NCBI GenBank assembly: GCA_963995505.1
Contig: OZ023195.1
Coordinates: 1,632,109 to 1,696,108, forward strand
Origin: Hypericum androsaemum
Taxonomy: Eukaryota; Streptophyta; Magnoliopsida; Malpighiales; Hypericaceae
Reading direction: 5' to 3'
DNA: 64,000 nucleotides
Shown: positions 36,701 through 47,481 of the stretch, piece by piece
Layout: each line of letters begins with the position of its first letter
How positions within the stretch are numbered: the first letter of the stretch is position 1
Notes under the pieces: model-generated
The model's database searches: none
What the model was told of the DNA's origin: nothing
Seen by the model: only the letters and a program-made list of their open reading frames with translations
Made by a program: the position numbers and the translations under genes

Positions 36701-37831
36701 CCATAATTTCTCCAGTCACCTATCACCTTCTCTACTTGGCCAGCATCACTTACATCATCAAGAACGATAAGAACCGATATTCTGCTAAGCCTGAACATAG
36801 TCTGGTAATCGTGGATTGTACGTGTAAATTCATTCAGATCAGCTTTCCCCAGGAGTTGGCATATCATCTGCTCTTGCAATTGATTTAACTCCGCCTTTTC
36901 TGCTCGATCTTGGACATTTTCCAAAAAGCATACCCCTGCAAAGTTATTGGAGATATGAGCAAATACTTTCTGTGCGAGCGTGGTTTTCCCTGAACCTCCC
37001 ATCCCCCAAATCCCAATGGAGCTGACGTCTTGTGAGGATAGTCGTGATTTGACTTCTTCGATACGGTGTTTTCCAAAGTAGCCCCAATCATAATCATGCA
37101 AAACCAGTTTACCCAAAACAGATAGTATCATGTTGATGAGCCGGTCGACAATCTCCACCTCGGATCTGATAAAGCAAAACAAATCAGTACCGACACCCTT
37201 AAAGAGATCGTATAATGTTCGACTCTGTAAATAGCCCGCTACAAGATTATACTACGCTCCCGGTTGACCTCGGATTCAATAATTTCTTTTGTATCCGATA
37301 GAAGCAATATACAAGTATACAATGGATTATAACATAAGATAAGCTTAGTCTCACTTACGAATGGTCGTAAACACCGCTGGAGAGATCGGATGTTTGCTTC
37401 AAAGCGTGAAGCCAGACATGGTTCTTATCCGGATATTGGCGAGCGGACTCCTTAAAGCCATCCCCAAAAGGACCGGTTTGGTGGCGGACATGAGTTGGCT
37501 TCACTCCCTGCACGAACACGGGCACCACCGTTTGTCGCTGCTGTTGCTTGCACTGGATGATGTGGACTAACTCATCAAGACACCACCTCGAGTTGGCGTA
37601 GTTTGGAGAGAAAACTACCACCGCCACTTGGGACTCGAAGATCTTATTCGTAAGTGTCGTTGAGATGTCGTCGCCTCCCCTTAGCCCCTCATCGGTGAAC
37701 GCAAGGATTCCGTTCTCTTCCGTGGCGCGACGGAAGTGGCTGACGAAGTTCTTGCGGGTGTCTTCGCCCCTGAAGTTCACGAACACATCGGGTTTTCTTT
37801 GGGCAGGTGCAGATCTAGAACTGGAAGCCAT
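33763..37831 (-). CDS. TIR-NB-ARC-LRR (TNL) disease resistance protein, TNL1
   Basis: Predicted intracellular immune receptor; TIR domains of this class act as NAD-consuming enzymes on activation. Exons by GT/AG and frame: 37831-37359, 37165-36106, 35917-35615, 35524-34370, 34299-33763; about 1175 residues. TIR domain residues about 13-158 with FVNFRGEDTR and the putative catalytic Glu87 in SRWCLDELV. NB-ARC: P-loop GMGGSGKTT 212-220, kinase-2 VLIVLDDV 289-296, an unusual MIATGRD at the RNBS-B place, GLPL 377-380, MHD 480-482. Exon 3 opens with a basic run, SRKRKR, at about 514-519. Exon 4 holds LRRs with 24-residue LPDGI-type units. Exon 5 starts the post-LRR domain (LVLPGSEFPEGWF). No frame break seen. 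TNL2 at 50300-54153 is a close paralog in the same orientation. Confidence 0.92.
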
Positions 37832-38380
37832 TGATTGTTTACCCGTTTGGAAAAAAGTAGCGAAGAGGGTCCTTAATGTTTACTTCTGAGAGAAAGAAAT
37901 TAAGAAGATGAGGTACGGAGATTTATGGATACATTTTTTTCCTACCGACGTATTAAAACCAACGAATGGTTGGTTGGTTGGTTGGTTGGTTGTCTGTCTC
38001 ATAAAAAAATTCCAAATGATCAGTCCAAGTCATCCAATCATCTCCTATGACCAACAGGTTTGGATTTATGGTTTGAAAGAATCTTTCAATTTGTGACAGA
38101 ATTCGAATATTTGACTCGAAGTCACAAATCTGAGAATTTTTTCCAATTGTGATTTAAATTGTGTTTGGACACCGAATCTAAAATTCTTGTTGATCAACAA
38201 CCAAATAGTTGAGAAAGAATCTCCACCGATCTTCTTCCTCTCTTCTTAGAGTGAGTTTTCTCTCCCCTACGGAGCCCCTTTTCTTTTTTTAGGTTTTTTG
38301 AACTAGCCTTCACCGGGAGTGGATTGAGCACGGAGTGAAGGAATCGATTCCGTACGGTTTGGAGTGAAGGGGGATCGCAG
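37832..38380 (-). promoter_or_regulatory. 5' flank of TNL1
   Basis: Upstream sequence of TNL1, with a (GGTT)n run at 37968-37992 and one W-box-like TTGACT at 38111-38116. One such site can occur by chance. No TATA box could be fixed. No coding sequence is seen. Confidence 0.35.
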
Positions 38381-38635
38381 TGGCAAGCGTAGTTATGTGA
38401 TAATGGCAAGTTCAGTTATGTGATAATGGCAAGCGCAGTTATGTGATAATGGCATGTGTATTTTTGACAGTGGCAAGTCCCCGTTGGTGATAATGGCGCG
38501 CGTGGTTTTTTTCATTTTGGTCCCCCATATTTTAGCATTTTTGCAAAAAGGTCATACTGGCACACACAGTTATGTGATACTGGCATGCGCAGTTATGTGA
38601 TACTGGCATACGCAGTCATGTGATAATGGCATTTG
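38381..38635. repeat. 23-bp minisatellite
   Basis: Units like 'agttatgtgataatggcaag' plus three bases repeat at 38390-38470 and again at 38560-38635, with a non-repeat block (TTTTTTCATTTTGGTCCC) between and after. A different minisatellite with the same period and the same block lies at 60775-61040. Confidence 0.85.
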
Positions 38636-39700
38636 TATCCGGCCTGCGTTTGTGCATGGCTTTTTTCATTTTGGTCCCGAAATTTTAGCGCGTTTGCAAA
38701 AAAGTCCCCGCGTGTCTTCATTCCGAACGGTTCGGAATCTGAGCATTCCGTGCCCAATCCAGACCCAGCCTTCACCACCCACACTCACCACCACCCTCCA
38801 GCCACATCAACCCAATATTCCACCATCTACCACCCACCCACCCACCCACCCACCCACCTCCTTCCACCTACCATCTACCGCCGGGTGTTAGTTTTTGGAG
38901 TGGTCGTCGGTGCCACTCTTGACCAGATCTGTCTTTCTCCGCTCCAAATTGGTCCTCCGCGATGATGGCTTAGTTGTTGCTCGGCTGGTCCTCTCTCTCT
39001 CCGGCGAATTTGTTCTACCAATAGCCCCGCCTCCGTTCGTCGCCGGGCTCCTCCTCCGTTCAACGCCGACATTCTCCTCCTCTTTGTGCCTGTACTTCCA
39101 GTAGTTGGCCCTAGTTTGGCCGACCTACAGTAGACCCCTCTTACGGCGGGCCAGGGGTGTCCCGCTCAGGTACCCAAGGAGTTGGTCACTGTAGACCACA
39201 CCTCCGGTTTGTTGTTTGTGTTTATATGTTGTTTTATGTTTTCTTTGATTTATGTTTGTGTCTTTGCATTTCGGCTTTATGTTTTATCCGGATATTGGTG
39301 TCTATATTCTACAGGCTCGTGGCTATTTCGATCTTGGTTAGTTTTGCCCGACTTCTTTTCGAGTATGCCTGGGGTATAACGAAGGTTTCTTCGGAGGTAT
39401 TTGCGCATCGTTGCACTTATGTTGTAATTTTGTGTCTGTTAGCTGTCTCTTTGGTCAGCATTAATTTGGTTAGGCTCTTCTTTTTTGAGATACTTTCGGT
39501 TCTTGATGCCACGATGCCTATGCAGTTTCTCTGCACTATGTACCTCTCTATTGTTTTATGTTTATTTTTTGGTTTATTATCTTTGTATTTATTTTATTTT
39601 TGTAATCCAAAATTCAATAATGTTGACTTAATATATATTATTTTTATTCCTAAAAAAATCTAAAATTCTTCGAAAAGAGACCATTTTTATAAAAGAAATA
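38636..39700. other. Unassigned repeat-like sequence with a T-rich 3' half
   Basis: Holds a 9-bp inverted repeat ATTCCGAAC-G-GTTCGGAAT (38720-38738), a (CCCA)n run at 38832-38858, a GC-rich part at 38880-39180 and a long T/G-rich part at 39200-39660. A plus-strand frame of 168 residues at 39157-39663 is only a hydrophobic by-product of T richness. It may be a retrotransposon 3' region, but I see no domain. Confidence 0.35.
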
Positions 39701-39847
39701 ATTTTTAACACATTGTTGGACAAAAATCCCATTTATTTCTTGTCGAGTTATTAAATCCAAAGACTTTGTAATGATTGGTCGTCTCATTACAAAATTCCAA
39801 CCGATAAAACCTTAGTTGAAACGCGGCCATAAACAGAGAAAAAAAAA

Positions 39848-40734
39848 GGGGGTAAATTACTCTAAGGCCCTAGGTATTTGGTATATTTTATGCTCGCCCC
39901 CTGTATTCCGGTAATCGATTAAAACTCTTCGAGGTTTGGTTTTATTATACTCTCAGGCCTCTCGCTAACGTCATCGACCAATTTTTTAAGTAAATGACTT
40001 ATATACCCTTACAAAAATTAATAAAAAATAATTAAATGCAAACATCGACGACGTCGTTCCCCGACCACCGCGGATTGGAGAGGATCCTCCTCCCTTCTAG
40101 TTGTCCCTGTCAGCCGGCGCCGCCTCTCCGTCTCGCAATCGATCTCGCCCTCCAATTTGCAAATTCTGCCCCGGCCTTAGGATTTTCGACCCCGAGAAGG
40201 GGGCAAGTCGACCAGACAGGAAGAAGGAACGGTAATTTGATATCGAGGACATGAGTAATGGGATTCTTGGGCTGGGTGGCGGCGACGAGGATGGCCGAGG
40301 AGTCTTCTAGTTCTCATTCTCCTCTTGTACTAAGTAACTCGATCCCGTCATCTTCGAGAGCAGAGACGAAAATGATGCCGCCGAGGATCCACTTACAGGT
40401 TGTTCCTCTCTAATCCGCGGTGGTCGGGGAACGACCACCGTCGTGGACTCCACTCACAGGGCAAGCAGTTCTTCTTGGTGGTGATTTTGAGGTTGAGGCA
40501 CGGCGATGTCGAGGTTGGAGACGGAAGATGGTGGATGGCTTGGAGGTTGAAGACGACCTAGGGGTATAACAGTCTTTTCTAAAATAAAATAAGAAAAAAT
40601 AATTGATGACATCAACGAGGGGCCTGAGAGTATAATAAAACTAAACCTCGGAGAGTTTTTAATCGATTACCGGAATACAGGGGGGCGAGCCTTAAATATA
40701 CCAAATACCAGGGGCCTGAGAGTAATTTGCTCCC
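39848..40734. mobile_element. Mutator-like element with long terminal inverted repeats (non-autonomous)
   Basis: Left end GGGGGTAAATTACTCT and right end (reversed) GGGAGCAAATTACTCT continue as inverted repeats of about 130 bp, including CTGTATTCCGGTAATCGATT on both. The flanks are A runs of 7 to 9 bases, fitting but not proving a duplication. The inside is GC-rich and holds a second inverted repeat (40053-40084 against 40402-40435). No transposase. Confidence 0.8.
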
Positions 40735-40768
40735 AAAAAAATGCAGTTTCATATTTACATTAAAAAAA

Positions 40769-42181
40769 GAGATAATTACTGAGAGGACCCCAGGGTATAG
40801 TCCAGAGTATAGTCAAATAGACTCTGAGGACCATGTAGTTTCCCTACTAATTGCTGAGCCCCTGTAGTTTGGCTACTATTATACATTTCGGTCCCTGTAG
40901 CCGGAATCGATGATTTTTCTGGCAAATTCCCCACCTGAAATATCTAAAATGCCCCTTACACAAAAAGACAAAAAAATTATCTCTCCTCCCTTCTCTCTTG
41001 CATCTCGTTCAACCCAAATCCAGAAAACTAAAATCTACATTCTTAAACACAAGTCCAGAAACACAAAAAGAAAAAATGTTAGTAATTTATAGTTGTGGAT
41101 ATTCCAATTTACGATGTTATTTGTTTCTAGGGGATTGTAGGAGGTGGGTCTGAACTGTTACGATCCAGGTGTTCGATGATGTTGACAAAATCGCGATTCT
41201 TGTTTGGACAGTTTGACAAATCACCATTGAAAAAGGAACAGACTTCTCGGGGGAAAAACTATCTCTCCGGCCATCTGCCGCCTGGAAAGCCTCTCCTTCC
41301 TCAATTTCACAGACTGGAAGGGCATCACCGGCGTGATCCCACCCTGCGTCGCTGACCAATTTATCCAGCCTGATGCACCTCGACCTCGGGAGAAACAGAA
41401 TCTTTGGGCAATTACTGGGAGATCTTCACCGACTCAGGATGCTCAGCCGCACGCTCCTCGGCAAGAACAACCTCTGCGGTGGCATCCCGAGCTTCATCTG
41501 GCAAATGTACCATCTCTTAGATCTAGAACTCTTTGAGAACCACCTCTCCAGCACGATCTCGGCGTCTCTAGGGAAGATGCCGGTGCTGGCGACGCTCAAC
41601 CTCGACAAGAACAAGATCTCGGGCAGCGGTCATACTTCACAGTGCTGGATCTGTCATACAACAACTTCAGCAGTGGGGTTCCCAAAATGCTGTCGCACGC
41701 TGCGTACATCGGCCACTAGGATCTGAGCCATAACAGCCTCTATGGAAGGATCCCAGTCGGCGCCCCCTTTGACCACCTCGAAGCATCGTCGTTTGATTTC
41801 AACAAATGCCTCCGCGGGAAGCCCTTTGGCCGGAGAGCTTTCCAGGCGGTTGGAGGAATTAGGGTTTGGGGAAGGTATTTTTTATTTTCTTGTTGAAGTT
41901 GGATTCCTATCTGCGTGATGATGATGATGATTTGGGTTGAAGGAGATGCAAGAGAGAAGGGCGAAGAGAAGAGAGGAGATATATTTTTTTGTCTTTTTGT
42001 ATAAGGGACATTTTAGACATTTCAGGTGGGGAGTTTGCCAGAAAAATTATCGATTCTGGTTACAGGGACCGGAATATATAATAGTAGCCAAACTACAGGG
42101 GCTCAGCAATTAGTAGAAAAAAATTATAGAGTCCTTAGAGTCTATTTGACTATACCCTGAGATCCTATCAGTAATTATTTC
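40769..42181. mobile_element. Pack-MULE-like element carrying a captured LRR gene piece
   Basis: Inverted repeats of about 200 bp start GAGATAATTACTGAGAGG on the left and GAAATAATTACTGATAGG reversed on the right, with GTAGTTTGGCTACTATTATA in common further in. Flanked by TTAAAAAAA (40760-40768) and TAAAAAAAA (42182-42190), a likely 9-bp duplication in an A-rich site. There is no transposase; the cargo lies at 41258-41835. Confidence 0.85.
41258..41835 (+). pseudogene. Captured fragment of a DRT100-like LRR protein gene
   Basis: The plus strand reads, over several frames, ISPAICRLESLSFLNFTDWK then GITGVIPPCV, LMHLDLGRNRIFGQL, LRMLSRTLLGKNNL, IWQMYHLLDLEL, SLGKMPVLATLNLDKNKISG and finally GRIPVGAPFDHLEASSF. 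This is the order of motifs in DRT100-type LRR proteins, extracellular LRR proteins of about 370 residues. Frame breaks and missing LRRs make it non-functional. No intron is seen. The GC-rich content contrasts with the AT-rich surroundings. Confidence 0.85.
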
Positions 42182-43202
42182 TAAAAAAAATGCGGTTTCA
42201 TGATATTTGACGAGATCAATCAACGATTTGATCTCACGGATGCTAATTACATCTCGAGGTCTATCCAAATAGGAAGGGTAGTGGAGAGGAGGATCTGGGC
42301 AAAATTCATGAAACTCAAATCCTTGTTGGGAAATGAACAACAGTAATACGAGAAATAAAATTAAACAGAAAGAGTGAAAAGACAACAATATTTGTGACTC
42401 CGTTCGACAATATCATTACGTTTGCAGCGCTATCAAGCCAGAGTTTTGCACTAGTTTTCTTTTATTTTGCAAGACCGATTATATTGTAGTACATGTGTTT
42501 AAATGGTAGGAACAAGCCTAATCTGGCTGGAGAATCCTAAACGAGTTAAACAATAAAAATATTAAAGCTAAACCGGACGGGACTAGCATGCCATTAGATC
42601 CTGCAACTTTTGTTTCTCCCCTTAGTGTCTGCTACCTCCCTGGTGGCCGTTGGGTCCTTTACAAACTTGCCTGGCACACGTCAGGTATGTTGGCACATGT
42701 CGATCTCGTAGAGTGGTCTTCACTTGATCTTCTAATACTTCCTATATGTACTTTCAGGCTCCATAACCTAACATTTTCCCAACTGGAGTCTGACCTCAAA
42801 CACAATCATCTCTTACCAAATACTCATCTCAACACGGTAGTGCTAAGCCTTCATCTTAGTCCACTAGCCCAGCTGAAGCCATGCAGAGCTTCAGCTTTTC
42901 TAAGGTAACTACCTTGGTCAACATATTTGCAAAATTTTCGTTCCTTGAATCTTTACAAGCTGCAAGATCTCCTTCTCCAAAAGATGTTGTATGTAGTGAT
43001 ACCTCAACTAAATGTGCTTTGTCTTTGAGCGGAATGCAAGATTCTTAGCTAAGTTAATAGCACTCTGACTATCGCTGTAGAGAATAATATAATTATGCTT
43101 CTTTCCCAATTCACCCAAGAAATTCTGCAACCATACAATGTCTTTGCTTGCTTAAGTCACAACTACATACTTTGCTTCTGCGGTAGAAAAAGCCATCATC
43201 TT

Positions 43203-43667
43203 CTACAATTTTAAACCCCAAGAAATTATTATACCGCCCAATGTGAACACATATTCGGTAGTACTCCTTCTCTCGTCAAGACCTTTTGATTTCAAATCTG
43301 CATCAGCATATCCTGCCAACTCAACTTTATTGCTCTCAAAGCACATGGCCTTATCTGCAATGCCTCTTAAGTAATCAAGAATACACTTCACTGCCATCCA
43401 ATGTTCTTTTCTGAATTGCTCATAAACCTGCTTACTATTCTTAGTACATGTGCTATATCCGACCTTGTACACACCATGGCATACATCAAACTGCAAATTG
43501 TGGATGCATATGGAGTCTTCTACATCTGACATTTTCTGCTTCACTTCTAGATGAGTCCATGTTATACAGCTTATAGTGTCACCCAGGGGACTGCTAATGA
43601 GTTTGGCTTCCTGCATATTGAACCTCTTCAACACCTTCTTGATGTATTTCCTGCCATCTTGTCTCAC
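43203..43667 (-). pseudogene. Copia RNase H / reverse-transcriptase end
   Basis: Open frame of 154 residues with KYIKKVLKRFNMQEAK, HWMAVKCILDYLRG, ELAGYADADL and RRSTTEYVFTLGG. Belongs to the split copia remnant. Upstream its frame continues as KDMVKYILGM up to the insertion at 43710. Confidence 0.85.
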
Positions 43668-43709
43668 TTAATTCTCATACCCAAGATATATTTCACCATG
43701 TCTTTTAAA

Positions 43710-45186
43710 GGGTATTTTAATCTGCTTTAGTGTCAATTGTCCTTGAGTTTTAAGCCTTTTAGTCATTTTTAGGTCTATTGTCTTGAATGGTTTAACTTGT
43801 TACGTTTTGTATTTTTTTTGAGGTATTCTGGGCCAAAAGAGGACGATTGGATGCAGACGTAGAAGGGGCCAAGGCTAAGGCGTGAAATTACAGCAGCCCT
43901 ATTGTTCGGTCGATAAGTGTCGAATGACACTTGAGACAAAGAGATGAAGACGTCTTTTATGCAGCTGTCACTAGAAAACTAAATGCTGGCGGCACCCTCG
44001 GAGTCACGAGATCGCCTGGCTTGCCACACAAAATTAGAGTGCCGAAAGACACTCGACAAAGAAGAGAAGAAGGTCACTCGTGTAGCTGCCAAGCAATGGT
44101 CTTATAAAGGGAAATCTAGGATCATGTTATGTCTGCCCCCGGTGGGAGATGTGTCGTGCGACACTTTCAAGAAACTAAATATGGATTGTAACCCTAAACT
44201 TTGCACTTTTTTCGTTCCATAGAGGCAAGAGGGTTGAACTATATATACCCCTCTTAGCCATTTCATTTGGAAGCTTTTGACATATCTCTAGCTTTAGGGT
44301 TTTAGAGAGATTTTGAGGAGGAGCTCTCGCACTCCCAAGAGGACGGGTTTAGGAGCTAGATGAAGGCAGTGGAGCTAGAAAGCCTCTACGATTAAACATT
44401 TGCTGCTTTTGACACTATGATTTATCCACTTCATGCATTTAATATTTCATTTAAGGTGAGTAAGTAGTTTTCTTTGAGTTGGATGTCCTAAGAGCACCCG
44501 ACTAGTTAGGTTTCAAATGGGCTTTAATGTTTAGAATACGTATTAGTTGGTGGTGTAATGTTTTTGGTTTAATAGTTGTAGGATTAGGTTTAATAGTAGA
44601 GCATTAATCCTTAATCATACAAACTTACTAATTGATCTAGTGCGAGCCAGATGAGTGAGAGTGAAGGAGGACCATGGAACTAACCAATTAATTGATTAAT
44701 GAGACCCTAGATGAATGAGAGTGAATGGAGACGAGTTAGTTGTCCACATCGTGACGCTTAATGGGTTGGGTTAGTGGTTAGTGTAATTACTTAGGCTCAA
44801 TTACAGCTAGGTTGACAACTAGAAAGGTGGTTTACCAATTAAACTAGGTTACCAAACCCGGTGTCCTTCTTTGGTGGTGTGATGAACGAGAGTGAAGCGC
44901 CATTTGATTTAGAAACACCAAGGACTGTCATGTTCTTAATGAAGCACAAGAGAGACCTAGCTATGTGAGTTGCATGATTAAGATATTTTGTCCATTTTCT
45001 CCATTGTTTATATCTCCCTAGACTTTAGATTTCATTATCTATTTATACTCTTTGCACGTGTTACCCCAAAAAAACTAAAAAGATTACCCTAGACTAGCTA
45101 GTTGGTCGAATAGGTGGCCTAGATGCACTCCCTGTGGGTACAACAATCCTACCTACTCTTTATTGTAAAGTGTAGCGAAAATCCAC
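43710..45186. mobile_element. LTR-like insertion in the copia remnant
   Basis: CTTTTAAA occurs directly on both sides (43702-43709 and 45187-45194) where the copia frame is interrupted between KKQLS and KDMVKYILG. The insert has a TATA stretch (tatatatacccc, 44239-44250) followed by leader-like sequence, as in LTR promoters, but does not start TG and end CA at these limits. It could be a solo LTR of a gypsy-type element with misread ends. No coding domain was recognised. Confidence 0.6.
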
Positions 45187-45790
45187 CTTTTAAAATCTCT
45201 AAGACAACTGCTTTTTCACCTTGCTCGCCACTTGAGCACTAGAGTTATTATCAACATGTCATCAACATAAAGCACTAGTATAATTTAGCTATTATCAACA
45301 ATAGTCTGTCTCACAATGCACAAACTCAATCTCATACATGAATCTGTCAAACTTCTTGTACCACTGTCCTAGAGCCTACTTCAACCCACATAAGTTCTTC
45401 TTCAATCTGCACATAAGTCCACTATTACATCCTGACAAGTATACTTATGGCTACTCCTTATAGACATCTTCCTCTTGATCACAATAAAGAAAGGTCATCT
45501 TCACATCCATCTCCTATAACACCAAGTTTTCTGCCACAACCGTACTCAACACCAGTCGAATAGTGGTTAGTTTAACAAAATGAGTAAAAATTCAGTAAAG
45601 TCTATACCATATTTATGTTGAAATCCTTTCACAACCAACCTCGCCTTGTAACACTTGCTTCCATCTGCCTACTGGTTAACTCTATAAATCTACTTGTTTT
45701 GCAATGTCTTCTTGCCCTTAGAGTAATTGACCAATACCAAAAATGACTAATAGTATCAATCCGTTGATTCTAAGAATACCAGAAGACGGC

Positions 45791-46424
45791 AGAATTAGAA
45801 GAAATCTTAGGTTTTTTTTTGTCAAATTCAACTCCTGAAAACAATAAAGAACCTCCTACTTATAACCAAAATAAACTAATACTTAGAATCCTACAATAAA
45901 TCAAACTCATAATAATAATCTAAAAACTATAGATAATAAATAAATATATTGTCATTATTTATCTTCATCACCATGATTCGGGGGAGTGGATGAATTCAGG
46001 GTTTGGCTAACTCAAACTCATCCTACTATGCCCCGGATCGCTGTTGTTACTTTGTAGCATATAAGGAGTAATTGAAGCACGTTTCCCCATGTTACACGCA
46101 TGACTTATGACGCTGGAATCTGAGCATTTCTACTAGGAAAACAGCATAACAATTGTCTGACGATTGGTCGAGCTTAGCTATGAGGCCTGTCGATTAACAT
46201 GAGAGGGCGCTTGTCATCCGGGGAGTTTTGGCCTTTCCGCTGTTGTTTGTTGGTTATTTGGTGCATAAAAGCCCCCAAAATACTTTTCCCTAAGAAATGA
46301 TGTAATTGGGTGCACTTCCCATGAATTATCGCACCTGCTTACCGGCCAGGCCCTTCGATGATGAATGTAGTCATGTTGATATCCGCAGTCGATTGGATGT
46401 TGACAATGTGGGTCATGCAATACC
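45791..46424. other. Intergenic sequence without a recognised feature
   Basis: AT-rich at 45830-45960 then mixed. No coding frame with recognisable similarity; no repeat relative noticed in the window. Confidence 0.45.
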
Positions 46425-46432
46425 ATGCTGCA

Positions 46433-46890
46433 CAATGTTTTAAAAACCGACCCGGAAGATGAACCAGAATTTTCAAAATTTTTGGTTCACCTAGTCCGAC
46501 CGGTCGGACCAAAATTTTATTTAATATTAATATTAATAAATAAGGTTTAATAAATTTAATTTAGTATTTAAAAATGATAAAATATCAAATAACTTCAAAC
46601 ATTTATCAACTTTTCTATACAATTTATCTAAACAAAATTTTCAAATATCTCCAAGCATGAAAATTGAGATTTTATTTCTAAATTAAATTCGATAAAATAG
46701 AAAAAATAAGCACAAAAATTTCTGATCCGGGCGAACCAGTTCACCAGAAAATACCTGACCAGGTGGTCTGACCAAATTTTGGTCGGTTGAACCACTTGCT
46801 GAGTTTTAGGTAAAAATTGACCCAGATTTGATTCTGGGTAGTGGTCCGACCGGTCCAACCATCAGTCAGACTGTAATTTTTAAAACATTG
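46433..46890. mobile_element. hAT-type MITE
   Basis: Starts CAATGTTTTAAAAACCGA and ends TTTTTAAAACATTG. The 8-bp duplication ATGCTGCA lies at 46425-46432 and 46891-46898. Close relative of the copies at 8974 and 17552, with the same GGTCCGACCGG-type motifs near both ends. Confidence 0.93.
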
Positions 46891-47104
46891 ATGCTGCAGG
46901 TATGCCATGTGTCTGACGTACGCGTCTGAGTTTTTTTTAATAAATAAAATTAAAATTTCGACGGACCATAACTTTTGACTCGTTAGTAGTTTTTGTTATT
47001 ATAATATATTTTCAGAAAAAATATATATTTTCGGAAAGAAAATTTAACGATCTATACGAATACGACTTTGCCTTTTAAAAATTGATGTGTTGTGGAGACT
47101 GTGT

Positions 47105-47260
47105 ACCATTGTGATGTGTCGTTGATAATTTTCATGTGCCGTTGAAAATTTTGATGTGTCGTTGGGAAAATTATTTGTCGATTGCATAATGTGCCGTTGG
47201 AATGATCTGCCGTTGAGATTTATATGCTGTTGGGATGATGTGTTGTTAGATGGGCTAGTT
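47105..47260. repeat. Short degenerate tandem repeat (GTGTCGTTG / GTGCCGTTG)
   Basis: Units like 'gatgtgtcgttgataatttt' recur six to eight times with changes; unit length varies around 15-25 bp. Confidence 0.75.
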
Positions 47261-47481
47261 GTCAGATTCGTGCTGCTGGCCCCCCAGCAAGCACTGAATC
47301 TGATCGGGTTGATATCGACGACAGTTCTTAAAAAAATAAAAGTTTATCGTAATACTTTGTATTTTGGTCTTATTTTGTAGCTTCAAAATATATGACTACT
47401 TAATAGAAAATTCTCTAATTAATACTTTAATATTTAAATAATTTTTTTGGACAAAAAATCCCAAGTATCACTTTTTTTATA

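Larger units (their letters stand above)
42324..45790 (-). mobile_element. Ty1/copia remnant split by a 1.5-kb insertion
   Basis: A possible LTR starts TGTTGGGAAATG at 42324. On the minus strand the end of pol (NFANMLTKV, about 42930), RNase H (DSQSAINLAKN at about 43070; YADADLKSKG and RRSTTEYVF at 43310-43240), KYIKKVLKRFNMQEAK (43652) and, beyond the insertion, the reverse-transcriptase motif YVDDML (about 45260) with its upstream part to about 45750. Many stops; not functional. The 5' end is missing and the LTR limits are not secure. Confidence 0.75.

Noticed and set aside
38111..38116. Single W-box (TTGACT) upstream of TNL1
   Set aside because: One short site is expected by chance; no cluster, so no claim of WRKY control.
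39157..39663. Plus-strand open frame of 168 codons, very hydrophobic
   Set aside because: Arises from T-rich sequence; no conserved pattern, start context or neighbour supports a membrane protein.
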